Assembly (NCBI RefSeq): GCF_021287045.1 | Contig: NZ_JAJTBG010000005.1 | Coordinates: 186,001-250,000, forward strand | Direction: 5' to 3' | Origin: Oryzomicrobium sp. | GTDB lineage: Bacteria > Pseudomonadota > Gammaproteobacteria > Burkholderiales > Rhodocyclaceae | DNA: 64,000 bases | Part shown: in pieces, positions 50,183-58,913 of the stretch | Layout of the letters: every line of letters starts with the position of its first letter | How positions within the stretch are numbered: position 1 is the stretch's first letter | Program-made: the position numbers and the translations under genes | The notes under the pieces: generated by a model | The model's database searches: none | What the model was told of the DNA's origin: nothing | The model's input: only the letters and a program-made list of their open reading frames with translations

Positions 50183-51853
50183 TCAGGCGTTGCAGGTGGC
50201 GCGGGCGACGGCGGCACGCACCCGGGCGGGGTCGAAGGCGCGCCAGCGGCCGGCGACGTGCTGGTCGGGACGGACCAGGTACACCGTGCCGGGCTGGGCG
50301 TCGAAGCGTTCGGCGAAGCGGCCGGCGTAGTCCTCCACCAGGCGCAGGCCGGCCGGGGCAGTGCCGGCGCGGGGGGCGACCAGCACGGCTTCCACCGGGA
50401 TCGGCGCGTCGGACAGGGCGCGCAGGGCGTCGGCGGTGGCGGCGTCCACCGCAGCCGGGTCGGCCACGTAGACCAGGGCGACGAAGCGGCCGCCCACGGC
50501 GTCGAGCAGCCAGCCGTTCTTGCCGGCCTCGCGCAGCGGGGCGTCGTCCATGGGCGCGCCGGGCACCATGTCGCCGCCAAAGGCGGCGGTGTCGGCGGTG
50601 TTGAGCCGCGATTCGGTGAGGAAGGCAGGCACCGACAGGCGGCCCGAATTCACCAGGGCGCGGGCGAAGGCATGGTCCCGGGCCAGGGTCAGCACGGCGT
50701 TGCGGAAGGTGAGCGAGGTCTTGCTCTTGGGGGTGATGAAGTCGGTGGAGCGGGTCGAGTTCATGATGTTCTCGTCCGCCGCCGCCACCCGCTCCTCGCT
50801 GTAGGTGTCGAGCAGGCTTTCGGGGGCCTTGCCTTCCATCACCAGCTTGAGCTTCCACACCAGGTTGTCGGTGTCCTGGATGCCGGAGTTGGCGCCCCGG
50901 GCGCCGAAAGGCGAGACCTGGTGGGCGGCGTCTCCGACGAACAGCACCCGGCCGTGGCGGAAGTCGTTCATGCGCCGGCACTGGAAGGTGTACACGCTGA
51001 CCCATTCCAGATCGAACTCGCGCTCGTCGCCGAGCATGGCCTTGATGCGCGGGATGACCTTCTCGGGCTTCTTCTCTTCTTCCGGATCGGCCTGCCAGCC
51101 GAGCTGGAAGTCGATGCGCCAGACGTTGTCGGCCTGGCGGTGCAGCAGCACCGACTGGCCCGGGTGGAAGGGCGGGTCGAACCAGAACCAGCGCTCGGCG
51201 GGGAAGTCGGCCTTCATCACCACGTCGGCGATGAGGAAGCGGTCCATGAAGATCTTGCCTTCGATCTCCAGGTTCATCATGCGCCGGATCGGGCTGCGGG
51301 CGCCGTCGGCGACGATCAGCCAATCAGTGTCCAGGGAGTAGATACCGTCCGGGGTTTCCACCTGGAGGGAGGCGCCGTCGCCGGCGGGGGACACGGAAAC
51401 CACCTTGTTGCGGAAGCGCAGGTCCAGGTTGGGCAGCTCCTTGGCCCGGTTCACCAGGAACTCTTCCAGGTAGTACTGCTGCAGGTTGATCATGCCCGGG
51501 CGCTTGTGGTCGGGCTGGGGCAGCAGGTTGAAGTTGTAGACTTCCTCGTCGCGGAAGAAGGTGCGGCCGACGTTCCAGCTCACCCCCTTGTCCACGCAAG
51601 CGTCGCCCACGCCGATGCGGTCGAGCACCTCCAGGGCGCGCTTGGCGTAGCACACGCCGCGGGAGCCGATCGAGACGGTGTCGTCGTCGTCGAGCACCAC
51701 CACCGGCACGCCGGTCTGGGCCAGCTCGATGGCTCCGGCCAGGCCCACGGGCCCGGCGCCGACCACCACCACCGGGTAACGGCCCGGCCCCTGGCCGCGC
51801 TGCTCGGGCGGCGCGACGTAGTCGTACTTCGGGTACTGATAGGTTGATAGCAC
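50183..51853 (-). CDS. FAD-dependent aromatic monooxygenase (MhpA-like)
   Basis: A 556-residue class A flavoprotein hydroxylase. The FAD ADP site is VVVVGAGPVGLAGAIELA (about residue 28), the DG motif lies in DWLIVADGARSPIRR, and the second FAD motif is GRVLFVGDAAHQVSPFGARG. It has the C-terminal thioredoxin-like extension of the phenol/3-hydroxyphenylpropionate hydroxylase group. It should hydroxylate a phenolic acid ring with NAD(P)H and O2. The substrate is not readable; the downstream genes suggest that the product is opened to a maleyl-type diketo acid. Confidence 0.88.
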   Translation of the reverse strand: MLSTYQYPKYDYVAPPEQRGQGPGRYPVVVVGAGPVGLAGAIELAQTGVPVVVLDDDDTVSIGSRGVCYAKRALEVLDRIGVGDACVDKGVSWNVGRTFFRDEEVYNFNLLPQPDHKRPGMINLQQYYLEEFLVNRAKELPNLDLRFRNKVVSVSPAGDGASLQVETPDGIYSLDTDWLIVADGARSPIRRMMNLEIEGKIFMDRFLIADVVMKADFPAERWFWFDPPFHPGQSVLLHRQADNVWRIDFQLGWQADPEEEKKPEKVIPRIKAMLGDEREFDLEWVSVYTFQCRRMNDFRHGRVLFVGDAAHQVSPFGARGANSGIQDTDNLVWKLKLVMEGKAPESLLDTYSEERVAAADENIMNSTRSTDFITPKSKTSLTFRNAVLTLARDHAFARALVNSGRLSVPAFLTESRLNTADTAAFGGDMVPGAPMDDAPLREAGKNGWLLDAVGGRFVALVYVADPAAVDAATADALRALSDAPIPVEAVLVAPRAGTAPAGLRLVEDYAGRFAERFDAQPGTVYLVRPDQHVAGRWRAFDPARVRAAVARATCNA

Positions 51854-51957
51854 TTCCGGTCTCCTCGTTCTTTGCCCCGCCGCCCTGGGTCATTGGTGTC
51901 GTTATGGCCGGCGGGGTACCTCCTTCAGGTGTTGCTTCCTAGCTGGGGTCGCAGCGT

Positions 51958-52923
51958 TTAGCCCGCCTGTTGCAAGGCGTGCCACATTTCCTTGTCCCGT
52001 TCCGCCGTCCAGATGCGCGGGTGCTTGATGCCGCTGGCCTCGTCCACTGCCCGGGTCACGTCGAAGGGCAGGCAGTGCTCGTAGATGAAGACCTGGGCGA
52101 ACTTGGGGTCCATGGCCTTGCGGATGTGGGCCATGGCCTGGTTGAGGGTGAGGCCCTGGGCCACCGCCTCCTTGGCGCCGGCGAACAGGGTGCTGACGAA
52201 GTCCCGGGTGTAGGCCAAGCCCTCGGCCACCTTGGCCGGGGTGTCCAGGGCCGGGCCCCGGCCGGGGATGAGCTTTTCCGCGCCCAGGGCGGCGATGGCG
52301 TCCAGGGTGGCGGGCCATTCCTCGAGCTGGGCGTCGCCGGTGTAGCAGGCCGCCTCGCACTCCACCAGGTCGCCGGAGAACAGCACCTTCTCGGAAGGCA
52401 CCCAGACCACGGTGTCGCCCTTGGTGTGGCCGGGGCCCAGGTGCATCACCTTGATCTCGACGCCGCCCATGAACAGGGTCATCTCGTCCTTGAACACCAG
52501 GGTCGGCCAGGTCAGGCCGGGGATGCTCTCGAAGGCCTGGAACAAGCGGGGGAAACGCTCGTACTCGGACTGCATGTCCTGGGCGCCGCGCTCGACGATC
52601 AGCTCATAGGTGCCCTGGCTGGCGATGATCTGCTCCAGGCCCTCGGGCTTGTAGCCGGCGGCGCCGAGCACGCGCACGGCGTGGTAGTGGGACAGCACCA
52701 CGTGCTTGATCGGCTTGTCGGTGACCTTGCGGATCTCGGCGATCAGGCGGCCAGCCATCACCGGGGTGGCCAGGGCGTCCACGATCAGGACGCCCTCGTC
52801 GGTGATGATCACGCCGGCGTTGGGGTCGCCCTCGGCGGTGTAACCCCAGCAATGCTCGGACAGCTGGGTGAAGGTGGTCTTCTTCTCTTCGAGGTCGGCG
52901 ACGGAGGCGAATTGCTTGCTCAT
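51958..52923 (-). CDS. MBL-fold hydrolase-like protein with changed metal motif
   Basis: A 321-residue metallo-beta-lactamase fold protein. The fold is clear from GVIITDEGVLIVDALATPVM, IKVMHLGPGHTKGDTVVWVP and KVLFSGDLVECEAACYTGDA. The main metal motif reads SHYHAVRVLGA instead of HxHxDH, so two of the usual ligands (Asp and the next His) are missing while the later His and Asp remain. A mononuclear or non-hydrolytic role is possible. It lies 23 bases after the hemerythrin-LivF gene and 104 bases before the monooxygenase. Confidence 0.85.
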   Translation of the reverse strand: MSKQFASVADLEEKKTTFTQLSEHCWGYTAEGDPNAGVIITDEGVLIVDALATPVMAGRLIAEIRKVTDKPIKHVVLSHYHAVRVLGAAGYKPEGLEQIIASQGTYELIVERGAQDMQSEYERFPRLFQAFESIPGLTWPTLVFKDEMTLFMGGVEIKVMHLGPGHTKGDTVVWVPSEKVLFSGDLVECEAACYTGDAQLEEWPATLDAIAALGAEKLIPGRGPALDTPAKVAEGLAYTRDFVSTLFAGAKEAVAQGLTLNQAMAHIRKAMDPKFAQVFIYEHCLPFDVTRAVDEASGIKHPRIWTAERDKEMWHALQQAG

Positions 52924-52946
52924 GGGGGACGGCTCCTAAGGGGGAA

Positions 52947-54266
52947 TCACATGCCGAGGTAGGCGGCACGAACCTGTTCGTTGTTGAGCAGCTCCTGGCC
53001 GGAGCCGCTCAGGGTGGTGTTGCCGGTTTCGAGCACGTAGGCCCGGTCGGCGATGGCCAGGGCGGCGAAGGCGTTCTGTTCGACGAGGAAGATGGTCATG
53101 CCCTGGGATTTGAGGGTCTTGACCACGTTGAACACCTCTTCGACCAGGAGCGGCGCCAGGCCCATGGAGGGCTCGTCGAGCAGCAGCAGCTTGGGCCGGG
53201 CCATCAGGGCGCGGCCGATGGCGAGCATCTGCTGCTGGCCGCCGGACAGGGTGCCGGCGGGCAGGTGGCGCTTTTCCTTGAGGATCGGGAACATGGCGTA
53301 GACCCGCTCCATGTCCTCGGCCAGGTTGGCCGCGGGCTGGGTGTAGGCGCCCAGGCGCAGGTTGTCCTCGATCGACAGGGGCCCGAACACCTGGCGGCCT
53401 TCCGGTACCTGGCTGATGCCGCGGCGCACGCGCAGGTCGGAACGCAGGCCGGTGATGTCCTGGCCGTCGAAGTGGATGCTGCCGGCGGTGAGGGGCTGGA
53501 CGCCGGAGATGGCGCGCAGCAGGGTGGTCTTGCCGGCGCCGTTGGCGCCCACCAGGGCCACCAGCTCGCCGCGGCGCACTTCCAGGTCAATGCCCTTCAG
53601 GGCCTGGATGCGGCCGTAGGCGCTCTGCACGCCGCGCACCGACATCAGCAGGTCGCCCCGGGGCGCGGCCTCGCCGGCGGCCAGGACGCCGGCCTCGTGG
53701 CTACCCAGGCCGACGGATTCGGGGGCCAGGCTGACCACCCGGTGATACAGCTCGCGGAACTCGCCCTGGACCTTCTCACCGAACAGGGGGTCGCTGTTGT
53801 CGAGGAAGGCCCGGTCGATGTCGTGCCAGTCGTCGCCGGTGAGCGCCTGGCGGGCCAGGGGCAGGATCTCCTTTTCCTCGGTGCGGATGTGGCCCTTCAG
53901 CCCGGAGGTGTAGGCGCGCAGGGTGGTGGCGAAGGCCTGATTGCCCAGCGCGCCGCTGGCGGTGGCGGCCAGGGCGGCGCGCAGGGTGGCCAGGTTGCCC
54001 GGCCCCTGGCGGTGCTCCGCTTCCAGCTGGTCGAGCAGGGGGCCGGCCGCGTCGCTGCGCTGGCGCAGGCGGCGGAACAGGAAATCGTCTTCCTTGGGGT
54101 GGTGGGCCCGGTCGATGAAGTGTTCCAGGTAGTCGAAGACCGAGGTAAAGAAGGGCACGTCCACCGCCGCCGTGCCGCCGTCGAGCTCGTCGGCCAGGTG
54201 GTCCACAGTGGTGGCGATGCGCCACAGGTTGCGATGTTCCTCGCTGATGATGCGCAGGGCTTCCAT
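52947..54266 (-). CDS. hemerythrin-LivF fusion: ABC transporter ATPase with HHE domain
   Basis: A 439-residue protein made of two parts. Residues 1-175 are a hemerythrin-like HHE domain with ligand-type residues in SEEHRNLWRI, HFIDRAHHPKEDDFLF, LEAEHRQGPGN and GHIRTEEKEILPLA. Residues 208-439 are a complete LivF ATPase: Walker A GANGAGKTT, signature LSGGQQQM and Walker B LLLLDEPSMG, ending in VRAAYLGM as in normal LivF. Hemerythrin domains bind a diiron site and O2. The fusion suggests that uptake by LivHMGF is tuned by oxygen, redox or iron. There is a good ribosome site (GGAGACAAC). A sequencing fusion is unlikely because the frame is open throughout. Confidence 0.92.
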   Translation of the reverse strand: MEALRIISEEHRNLWRIATTVDHLADELDGGTAAVDVPFFTSVFDYLEHFIDRAHHPKEDDFLFRRLRQRSDAAGPLLDQLEAEHRQGPGNLATLRAALAATASGALGNQAFATTLRAYTSGLKGHIRTEEKEILPLARQALTGDDWHDIDRAFLDNSDPLFGEKVQGEFRELYHRVVSLAPESVGLGSHEAGVLAAGEAAPRGDLLMSVRGVQSAYGRIQALKGIDLEVRRGELVALVGANGAGKTTLLRAISGVQPLTAGSIHFDGQDITGLRSDLRVRRGISQVPEGRQVFGPLSIEDNLRLGAYTQPAANLAEDMERVYAMFPILKEKRHLPAGTLSGGQQQMLAIGRALMARPKLLLLDEPSMGLAPLLVEEVFNVVKTLKSQGMTIFLVEQNAFAALAIADRAYVLETGNTTLSGSGQELLNNEQVRAAYLGM

Positions 54267-54290
54267 CTAGTTGTCTCCCTCTCCCGTTGC

Positions 54291-55052
54291 CTAGGCGTGG
54301 GCGCCCAGGTAGGCGGCGATCACGTCCGGGTTGCGCCGCACTTCCTCGCCGGTGCCCTCGGCCAGCTTCTTGCCGTAATCGAGCACCAGGATGCGGTCGG
54401 ACAGGTTCATCACCATCTTCATGTCGTGCTCCACCAGCACCACGGTGACGCCGGAATCGGCCACCTTGCGCACCAGTTCGTCCACCTCCAGGGTTTCCTT
54501 GGGGTTGAGGCCGGCGGCGGGCTCGTCGAGGAACAGCAGGCGCGGCTTCATGGCCAGGGCCCGGGCGATCTCCAGGCGCTTCAGGGCGCCATAGGGCATG
54601 CAGTCGGCCCGGGAGCCGACGTACTTCTCCAGGCCGACGAAGGCCATCAGTTCGGCGGCCTCCTGGCGCAGCTGGCGGTCCCGGCCGGCCAGGCCGGGAA
54701 AGCGCAGGGCGGCCTTGATCAGGTTGCGGTCGAGGCGCAGGTGGGCGCCGACCATGACGTTCTCCAGGGCGCTCATGTTCATGCACACCTGGAGGTTCTG
54801 GAACGTGCGGGCGACACCGCGCCGGGCCAGTTCGTTAGGCGACTTGCCGGCCAGGTTCTCGCCGTCGAGGACGATCTCGCCCTCGCTCGGGGTATAGACC
54901 CCGGTGATCAGGTTGAACAGGGTGGTCTTGCCCGCCCCGTTGGGGCCGATCACCGAATAGACGATGCCGGCGTCGATGGAGAAGCTGACGTTCTGCACGG
55001 CCTTGACGCCGCCGAACACCTTGGACAATTGACGGACTTCGAGCAGGGGCAT
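54291..55052 (-). CDS. livG: branched-chain-type ABC transporter ATPase
   Basis: A 253-residue ATPase with Walker A (GPNGAGKTT), the LivG block ARRGVARTFQNLQVCMNMSA and Walker B (RLLFLDEPAAGLNPKE). The signature is atypical, PYGALKRLEIARAL, as usual in LivG. Its start overlaps the livM stop (ATGATG; the second ATG fits the AGGAG site better). HAAT-family transporters like this often carry aromatic acids in betaproteobacteria. Confidence 0.93.
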   Translation of the reverse strand: MPLLEVRQLSKVFGGVKAVQNVSFSIDAGIVYSVIGPNGAGKTTLFNLITGVYTPSEGEIVLDGENLAGKSPNELARRGVARTFQNLQVCMNMSALENVMVGAHLRLDRNLIKAALRFPGLAGRDRQLRQEAAELMAFVGLEKYVGSRADCMPYGALKRLEIARALAMKPRLLFLDEPAAGLNPKETLEVDELVRKVADSGVTVVLVEHDMKMVMNLSDRILVLDYGKKLAEGTGEEVRRNPDVIAAYLGAHA

Positions 55053-55984
55053 CATTCGCTCCTTCCCAGCTTGGCGGCCAGGGTGGGCACCAGGCCCTTG
55101 GGCAGGAAAATCATGCAGAGCATGAGGATGGCGCCGAAGGCCACCGTCTCCCAGCCTTCGAAGGTGGCGAGGGCCTGGGGCAGGGCGGTGAGCAGCACGG
55201 CGCCGACCACGGAGCCGTACACCGAGGCCATGCCGCCGATCACCACCATGGTGACCAGCTCGATGGAGTGGAAGAAATCGGCCACGTTGGGGGTGACGAA
55301 GCCGACGTAGTGGGCGGTGACGCTGCCCATGATCGAGGCGAACACCGCCGACATGACGAAGATGGCGACCTTGTAGCGGACCACGTCCACCCCCACCACC
55401 TGGGAGGCCACTTCCGAGCCGTGCAGGGCGCGCAGGGCGCGGCCGAAGGGCGAATCGATCAGGTTGAGGGAGGCCCACACGCTGATCGACAGCACCAGGG
55501 CCATCACCCAGTACCAGGCCTTCTCGCCGGCGATCTCCCAGCCGGCCAGGCTCATCGGCACCACCGGCATGCCGTCCGGGCCGCCGGTGTAGGCGGCCTC
55601 GTTCTTCATGGCGATGGCCAGGATGAAGCCCAGGCCCAGGGTGGCCATGGCCAGGTAGTGGCCCTTCAGCTTGAAGATGGGCCGGGCCACCAGGGCGGCG
55701 AGCAGGCCCGCCGCCGCCGCGCCGGCGGCCATGGCCGCCAGGGGGGGCCAGTTGAAGTGGCTGGTGAGGATGGCCGAGGCGTAGGCGCCGATGCCGATGA
55801 AGCCGGCGTGGCCCAGGCTGATCTGGCCGGCGAAGCCGATCAGCAGGTTGAGGCCGAGCACGATCACGGCGTTGATGGCCATGCGGATGACCAGGTCGTA
55901 GTGGAAGCCGTTCTGCAAAAACAGGGGCAGCACCAGCAGCACGGCGACGATCACCGCCAGGCCGAAGTAACGGGATTTGCGCAT
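55052..55984 (-). CDS. livM: branched-chain-type ABC transporter permease
   Basis: A 310-residue membrane protein with the LivM core: LNLLIGFAGQISLGHAGFIG, FKLKGHYLAMATLGLGFIL and SPFGRALRALHGSEVASQVV. It pairs with LivH. A GTG two codons upstream would overlap the livH stop by 4 bases. Confidence 0.93.
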   Translation of the reverse strand: MRKSRYFGLAVIVAVLLVLPLFLQNGFHYDLVIRMAINAVIVLGLNLLIGFAGQISLGHAGFIGIGAYASAILTSHFNWPPLAAMAAGAAAAGLLAALVARPIFKLKGHYLAMATLGLGFILAIAMKNEAAYTGGPDGMPVVPMSLAGWEIAGEKAWYWVMALVLSISVWASLNLIDSPFGRALRALHGSEVASQVVGVDVVRYKVAIFVMSAVFASIMGSVTAHYVGFVTPNVADFFHSIELVTMVVIGGMASVYGSVVGAVLLTALPQALATFEGWETVAFGAILMLCMIFLPKGLVPTLAAKLGRSE

Positions 55985-55986
55985 GG

Positions 55987-56862
55987 TCACACCCGATCCG
56001 TGACTTTGGCGCCGAACAGGCCCCGGGGCATGAAGAAGAGGATCAGCAGGATCAGCACGAAGGGCACCGCGTCCTTGTAGGCCGACGAGATGTAGCCGGC
56101 GGCCATGGCCTCCACCACCCCCACCAGCAGGCCGCCGAGCACGGCCCCCAGGCCGTTGCCCAGGCCACCCACCACCGCGGCGACGAAGCCCTTGAGGCCG
56201 AGCATGATCCCCACGTCGTAGGAGGTCAGGGTGATCGGCGTCACCAGGATGCCGCCCAGGGCGCCCAGGGCCGCCGACATGGCGAAGCTGATGAACAGCA
56301 CCCAGTTGGTGTTGATGCCGACCAGCTCCGAGGCCAGGCGGTTGTACGAAGTGGCCAGCATGGCCTTGCCGTACAGGGTGCGGTTGAAGAAGTACCAGAG
56401 GCCCACCACCACCAGGGCGGTGACGCCCAGCACCCACAGGCTCTGGGGTTGCAGGGTGGCGCCCAGCACCTCGATCGGCTCGTTGCCGGAGAAGGCCGGC
56501 AGGGAGAAGGTGCCCTTGCCCAGCCAGACCTGGATCAGGCCGCGGATCACCAGGGAGGCGCCGATGGTGATGATGATCAGGGTCACCGTCTCGGCCCCCT
56601 TGACCGGTTCGATGGCCAGCTTTTCCACCACCACGCCAACCACGGCAGGCACCAGGATCGCCAGGGTCAGGGCCACCGGCATGGGCAGGCCCATCTGGGA
56701 GAAGAACACCGCGAGCATGCCGCCGAGCATGATGAATTCGCCCTGGGCGAAGTTGATCACGTTGCTGGCGTTGTAGATCAGGGTGAAGCCCAGGGCGGCC
56801 AGGGCGTAGGTGGCGCCGACGGTGACCCCGGAAAAGAGGAATTGCAGGAACTGGGCAAGCAT
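55987..56862 (-). CDS. livH: branched-chain-type ABC transporter permease
   Basis: A 291-residue permease with LGFTLIYNASNVINFAQGEF and GLKGFVAAVVGGLGNGLGAV, both standard LivH blocks. It is the first gene of the long leftward operon. No LivK-type binding protein is found between it and the regulator, so the binding protein must be encoded elsewhere. Confidence 0.93.
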   Translation of the reverse strand: MLAQFLQFLFSGVTVGATYALAALGFTLIYNASNVINFAQGEFIMLGGMLAVFFSQMGLPMPVALTLAILVPAVVGVVVEKLAIEPVKGAETVTLIIITIGASLVIRGLIQVWLGKGTFSLPAFSGNEPIEVLGATLQPQSLWVLGVTALVVVGLWYFFNRTLYGKAMLATSYNRLASELVGINTNWVLFISFAMSAALGALGGILVTPITLTSYDVGIMLGLKGFVAAVVGGLGNGLGAVLGGLLVGVVEAMAAGYISSAYKDAVPFVLILLILFFMPRGLFGAKVTDRV

Positions 56863-56981
56863 CACAGCCCCCCGTTCGCGCAAGCGATGGCGGCCCGGCG
56901 GCGGGCCTGGTTTGTCTCCTTCATGTGACCTCCTTTTTTGTGGCGGGCAGTCAGCGGCTGGTCCCGAGCCTCCCGAAACTC

Positions 56982-57010
56982 ATTCTGGAATACGTAACTA
57001 ATTCTGTCAA
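56982..57010 (-). promoter_or_regulatory. sigma-70-type promoter of the livH operon
   Basis: On the minus strand it reads TTGACA, 17 bases, CAGAAT. The -10 contains the ATTCTG motif that recurs at 57001 and near 57908 in the regulator/paaY spacer, which may be part of the IclR-type binding site. Confidence 0.6.
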
Positions 57011-57023
57011 TCGAAAATGATAC

Positions 57024-57066
57024 AAAAAAATAGCCGCATCGAAATAAACGTATCGATGCGGCTATT
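57024..57066 (-). terminator. intrinsic terminator of the IclR gene
   Basis: A 13-base perfect stem (AATAGCCGCATCG with its complement) and an 11-base loop; on the minus strand it is followed by a run of seven T. It separates the regulator from the livH operon. Confidence 0.93.
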
Positions 57067-57088
57067 TGATTGTTTATCAATGGATTTT

Positions 57089-57892
57089 CTACATTTTCGG
57101 CCCCGGCGGCTGGCCCGTGTGGCCCAGCCGGCTCGACAGATCGGCGGCGGCGGTGCGCAGGGCGCGCACCACCTTGCCCTCCGCCGCCATGTCGAACATG
57201 CCCTGCACCCCCACCACCAGCATGGCGATGGTCAGCTCGCCCTTGAAGTTGAACACCGGTGCCGCCAGGGCCTCGACCCCGGGCACCAGGTAGTAGCCGG
57301 ACACGGCGGCGAAACCGTCCCGGCGCACCGCGTCGAGCATGGCGCGCACCTTGGGCCAGGTGCGCAGGTCGTCGGGCAGCTCCGGATTGGCCATCTCGCG
57401 CTCGATCAGGGGCCGCACCGCCTCCTCGGCCAGGTAGGCGGCGAAGACCCGGCCGCTGGCCGAGGTGAGCATTTCCAGGGCGGTGCCGGTGACCACGTTG
57501 ACCGTGATCGGCCGGCGCGGCCGTTCCCAGCGCACGATCACCGGGCCGTGCTCGCTCCACACCGCCAGGGCGGTGGTCTCGTTGATCTCGTCGCGCAAGG
57601 CGGCGATCGCCGCCAGGCCGAGGCGGATGCGGTCGAGCCGGTCGATGGAGACCAGGCCGACGTTGAGGGCGAAGGAGCCCAGGTCGTAGCGGGAGGTGTG
57701 GGGGTCCTGTTCCACCAGGCCGGAGCGGATCAGGCTGACCAGGTAGCGGTGCACCTTGGAGGCGGGCATCCCCGCCGCCGCCGCGATGTCCTTGAGGGCC
57801 ATGGAGCGCTGGCCGTTCACCATCACCCGGAAGATGTCCATGCCGATCTCCAGGGACTGGACCCCGTGTTTGCCGTCGGACTCGTCACTCAT
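57089..57892 (-). CDS. IclR-family transcriptional regulator
   Basis: A 267-residue regulator. An N-terminal winged HTH (ALKDIAAAAGMPASKVHRYL, about residues 33-52) is followed by the IclR effector domain (about 85-260, with TSASGRVFAAYL and VSGYYLVPGVEALAAPVFNF). The start is the ATG at proper distance from AAGGA. It lies between the livH operon (downstream) and divergent paaY. Repeated ATTCTG and a TTCCA/TGGAA palindrome nearby are plausible operators. The effector is probably an aromatic acid. Confidence 0.9.
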   Translation of the reverse strand: MSDESDGKHGVQSLEIGMDIFRVMVNGQRSMALKDIAAAAGMPASKVHRYLVSLIRSGLVEQDPHTSRYDLGSFALNVGLVSIDRLDRIRLGLAAIAALRDEINETTALAVWSEHGPVIVRWERPRRPITVNVVTGTALEMLTSASGRVFAAYLAEEAVRPLIEREMANPELPDDLRTWPKVRAMLDAVRRDGFAAVSGYYLVPGVEALAAPVFNFKGELTIAMLVVGVQGMFDMAAEGKVVRALRTAAADLSSRLGHTGQPPGPKM

Positions 57893-57926
57893 GCGCATTC
57901 CTTGATATTCTGAATTTCAAAACATG

Positions 57927-57941
57927 TTCCACCAAATGGAA
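57927..57941. promoter_or_regulatory. candidate IclR operator between the regulator and paaY
   Basis: TTCCA, five bases, TGGAA: a perfect inverted repeat resembling the palindromes bound by IclR-type regulators. TGAATTTCA at 57911-57919 is a second near-palindrome in the 78-base spacer. Confidence 0.5.
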
Positions 57942-57970
57942 TTATGCCATTCCCCCAGGAGACTCACACC

Positions 57971-58597
57971 ATGTCCAGCGCCCCCACCCTCCGCGTCTAC
58001 GCCATCGACGGCATCGTCCCGGTGGTCGATCCCAGCGCCTTCGTCCATCCCAGCGCCGTGCTGATCGGCGACGTCATCGTCGGCCCGGGCTGCTACGTCG
58101 GCCCCGGCGCCAGCCTGCGCGGCGACTTCGGCCGGCTGATCCTGGAGGCCGGCGCCAACCTCCAGGACACCTGCGTGATGCACGGTTTTCCCGGCACCGA
58201 CACGGTGGTCGAGGAGGACGGCCACATCGGCCACGGCGCCGTGCTGCACGGCTGCCGCATCGGCCGCAACGCCCTGATCGGCATGAACGCGGTGATCATG
58301 GACAACGCCGTGGTGGGCGAGGCGGCCATCGTCGCCGCCTGCGCCTTCGTCAAGGCCGGGGCGGAAATCCCGGCCCGGCACCTGGCCGCCGGGGTGCCGG
58401 CCAAGGTGGTGCGGGAATTGAGCGAGGAGGAGATCGCCTGGAAGGTGGCGGGCACCCGCACCTACCAGGATCTGACCAAGCGCTGCCTGGCCACCCTGGT
58501 GGAAACCGCGCCGCTGGCCGCAGTGGAGCCGGACCGGCCGCGCATCCACATCTCCGGCGTGGTGCCCCTGGTGGAGGCCAAGCAGGGCAAGGGTTAA
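57971..58597 (+). CDS. paaY: PaaY-like hexapeptide thioesterase
   Basis: A 208-residue left-handed beta-helix protein of the gamma-carbonic anhydrase/PaaY group. Hexapeptide turns run from about residue 25 to 140 ([40 protein letters not shown]). PaaY hydrolyses dead-end CoA thioesters formed during ring-epoxide phenylacetyl-CoA breakdown. A CAGGAG ribosome site precedes the ATG. It is divergent from the IclR gene. Confidence 0.88.
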   Translation: MSSAPTLRVYAIDGIVPVVDPSAFVHPSAVLIGDVIVGPGCYVGPGASLRGDFGRLILEAGANLQDTCVMHGFPGTDTVVEEDGHIGHGAVLHGCRIGRNALIGMNAVIMDNAVVGEAAIVAACAFVKAGAEIPARHLAAGVPAKVVRELSEEEIAWKVAGTRTYQDLTKRCLATLVETAPLAAVEPDRPRIHISGVVPLVEAKQGKG

Positions 58598-58632
58598 GCC
58601 GCTTCGGCTTTAGCCTTCGGAAAATCCGAAGG
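58596..58632. repeat. two small hairpins after paaY
   Basis: AAGCCG-CTT-CGGCTT (58596-58610) and CCTTCGGA-AAA-TCCGAAGG (58614-58632). They stand between convergent paaY and paaX and could act as weak terminators, though no T-run follows. The rest of the 316-base gap holds the AAAGTCCGCG repeat half at 58653 and no gene. Confidence 0.5.
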
Positions 58633-58913
58633 ATTGGCCCACCGAAAAGGCCAAAGTCCGCGACAGTATTTGAGTTTAGCCATTTGCGCTCCGCCAGCCT
58701 ACGCAAAAACCGAAGGCTGGGCGCGGTACGCCCACGGCCCCCACGACCAGCCAATCCCCTAACCCGCCGGCCGCCCGGCCCGCGCAACGCCGCCCCGACC
58801 GGAGCGAGGCCGATGCCGGCGGGCGGTGCGGAACAGCGGGGAAGCAATGCGAAAACCGCAGGGGAACGGCGGCGGCGGAATGAACCGCCCCGCCACCCCG
58901 GCACGCCGCGGCC

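Noticed and set aside
53265-55310. 681-codon frame opposite livF and livG
   Set aside because: Low-complexity antisense frame; the ABC ATPases on the other strand are complete.
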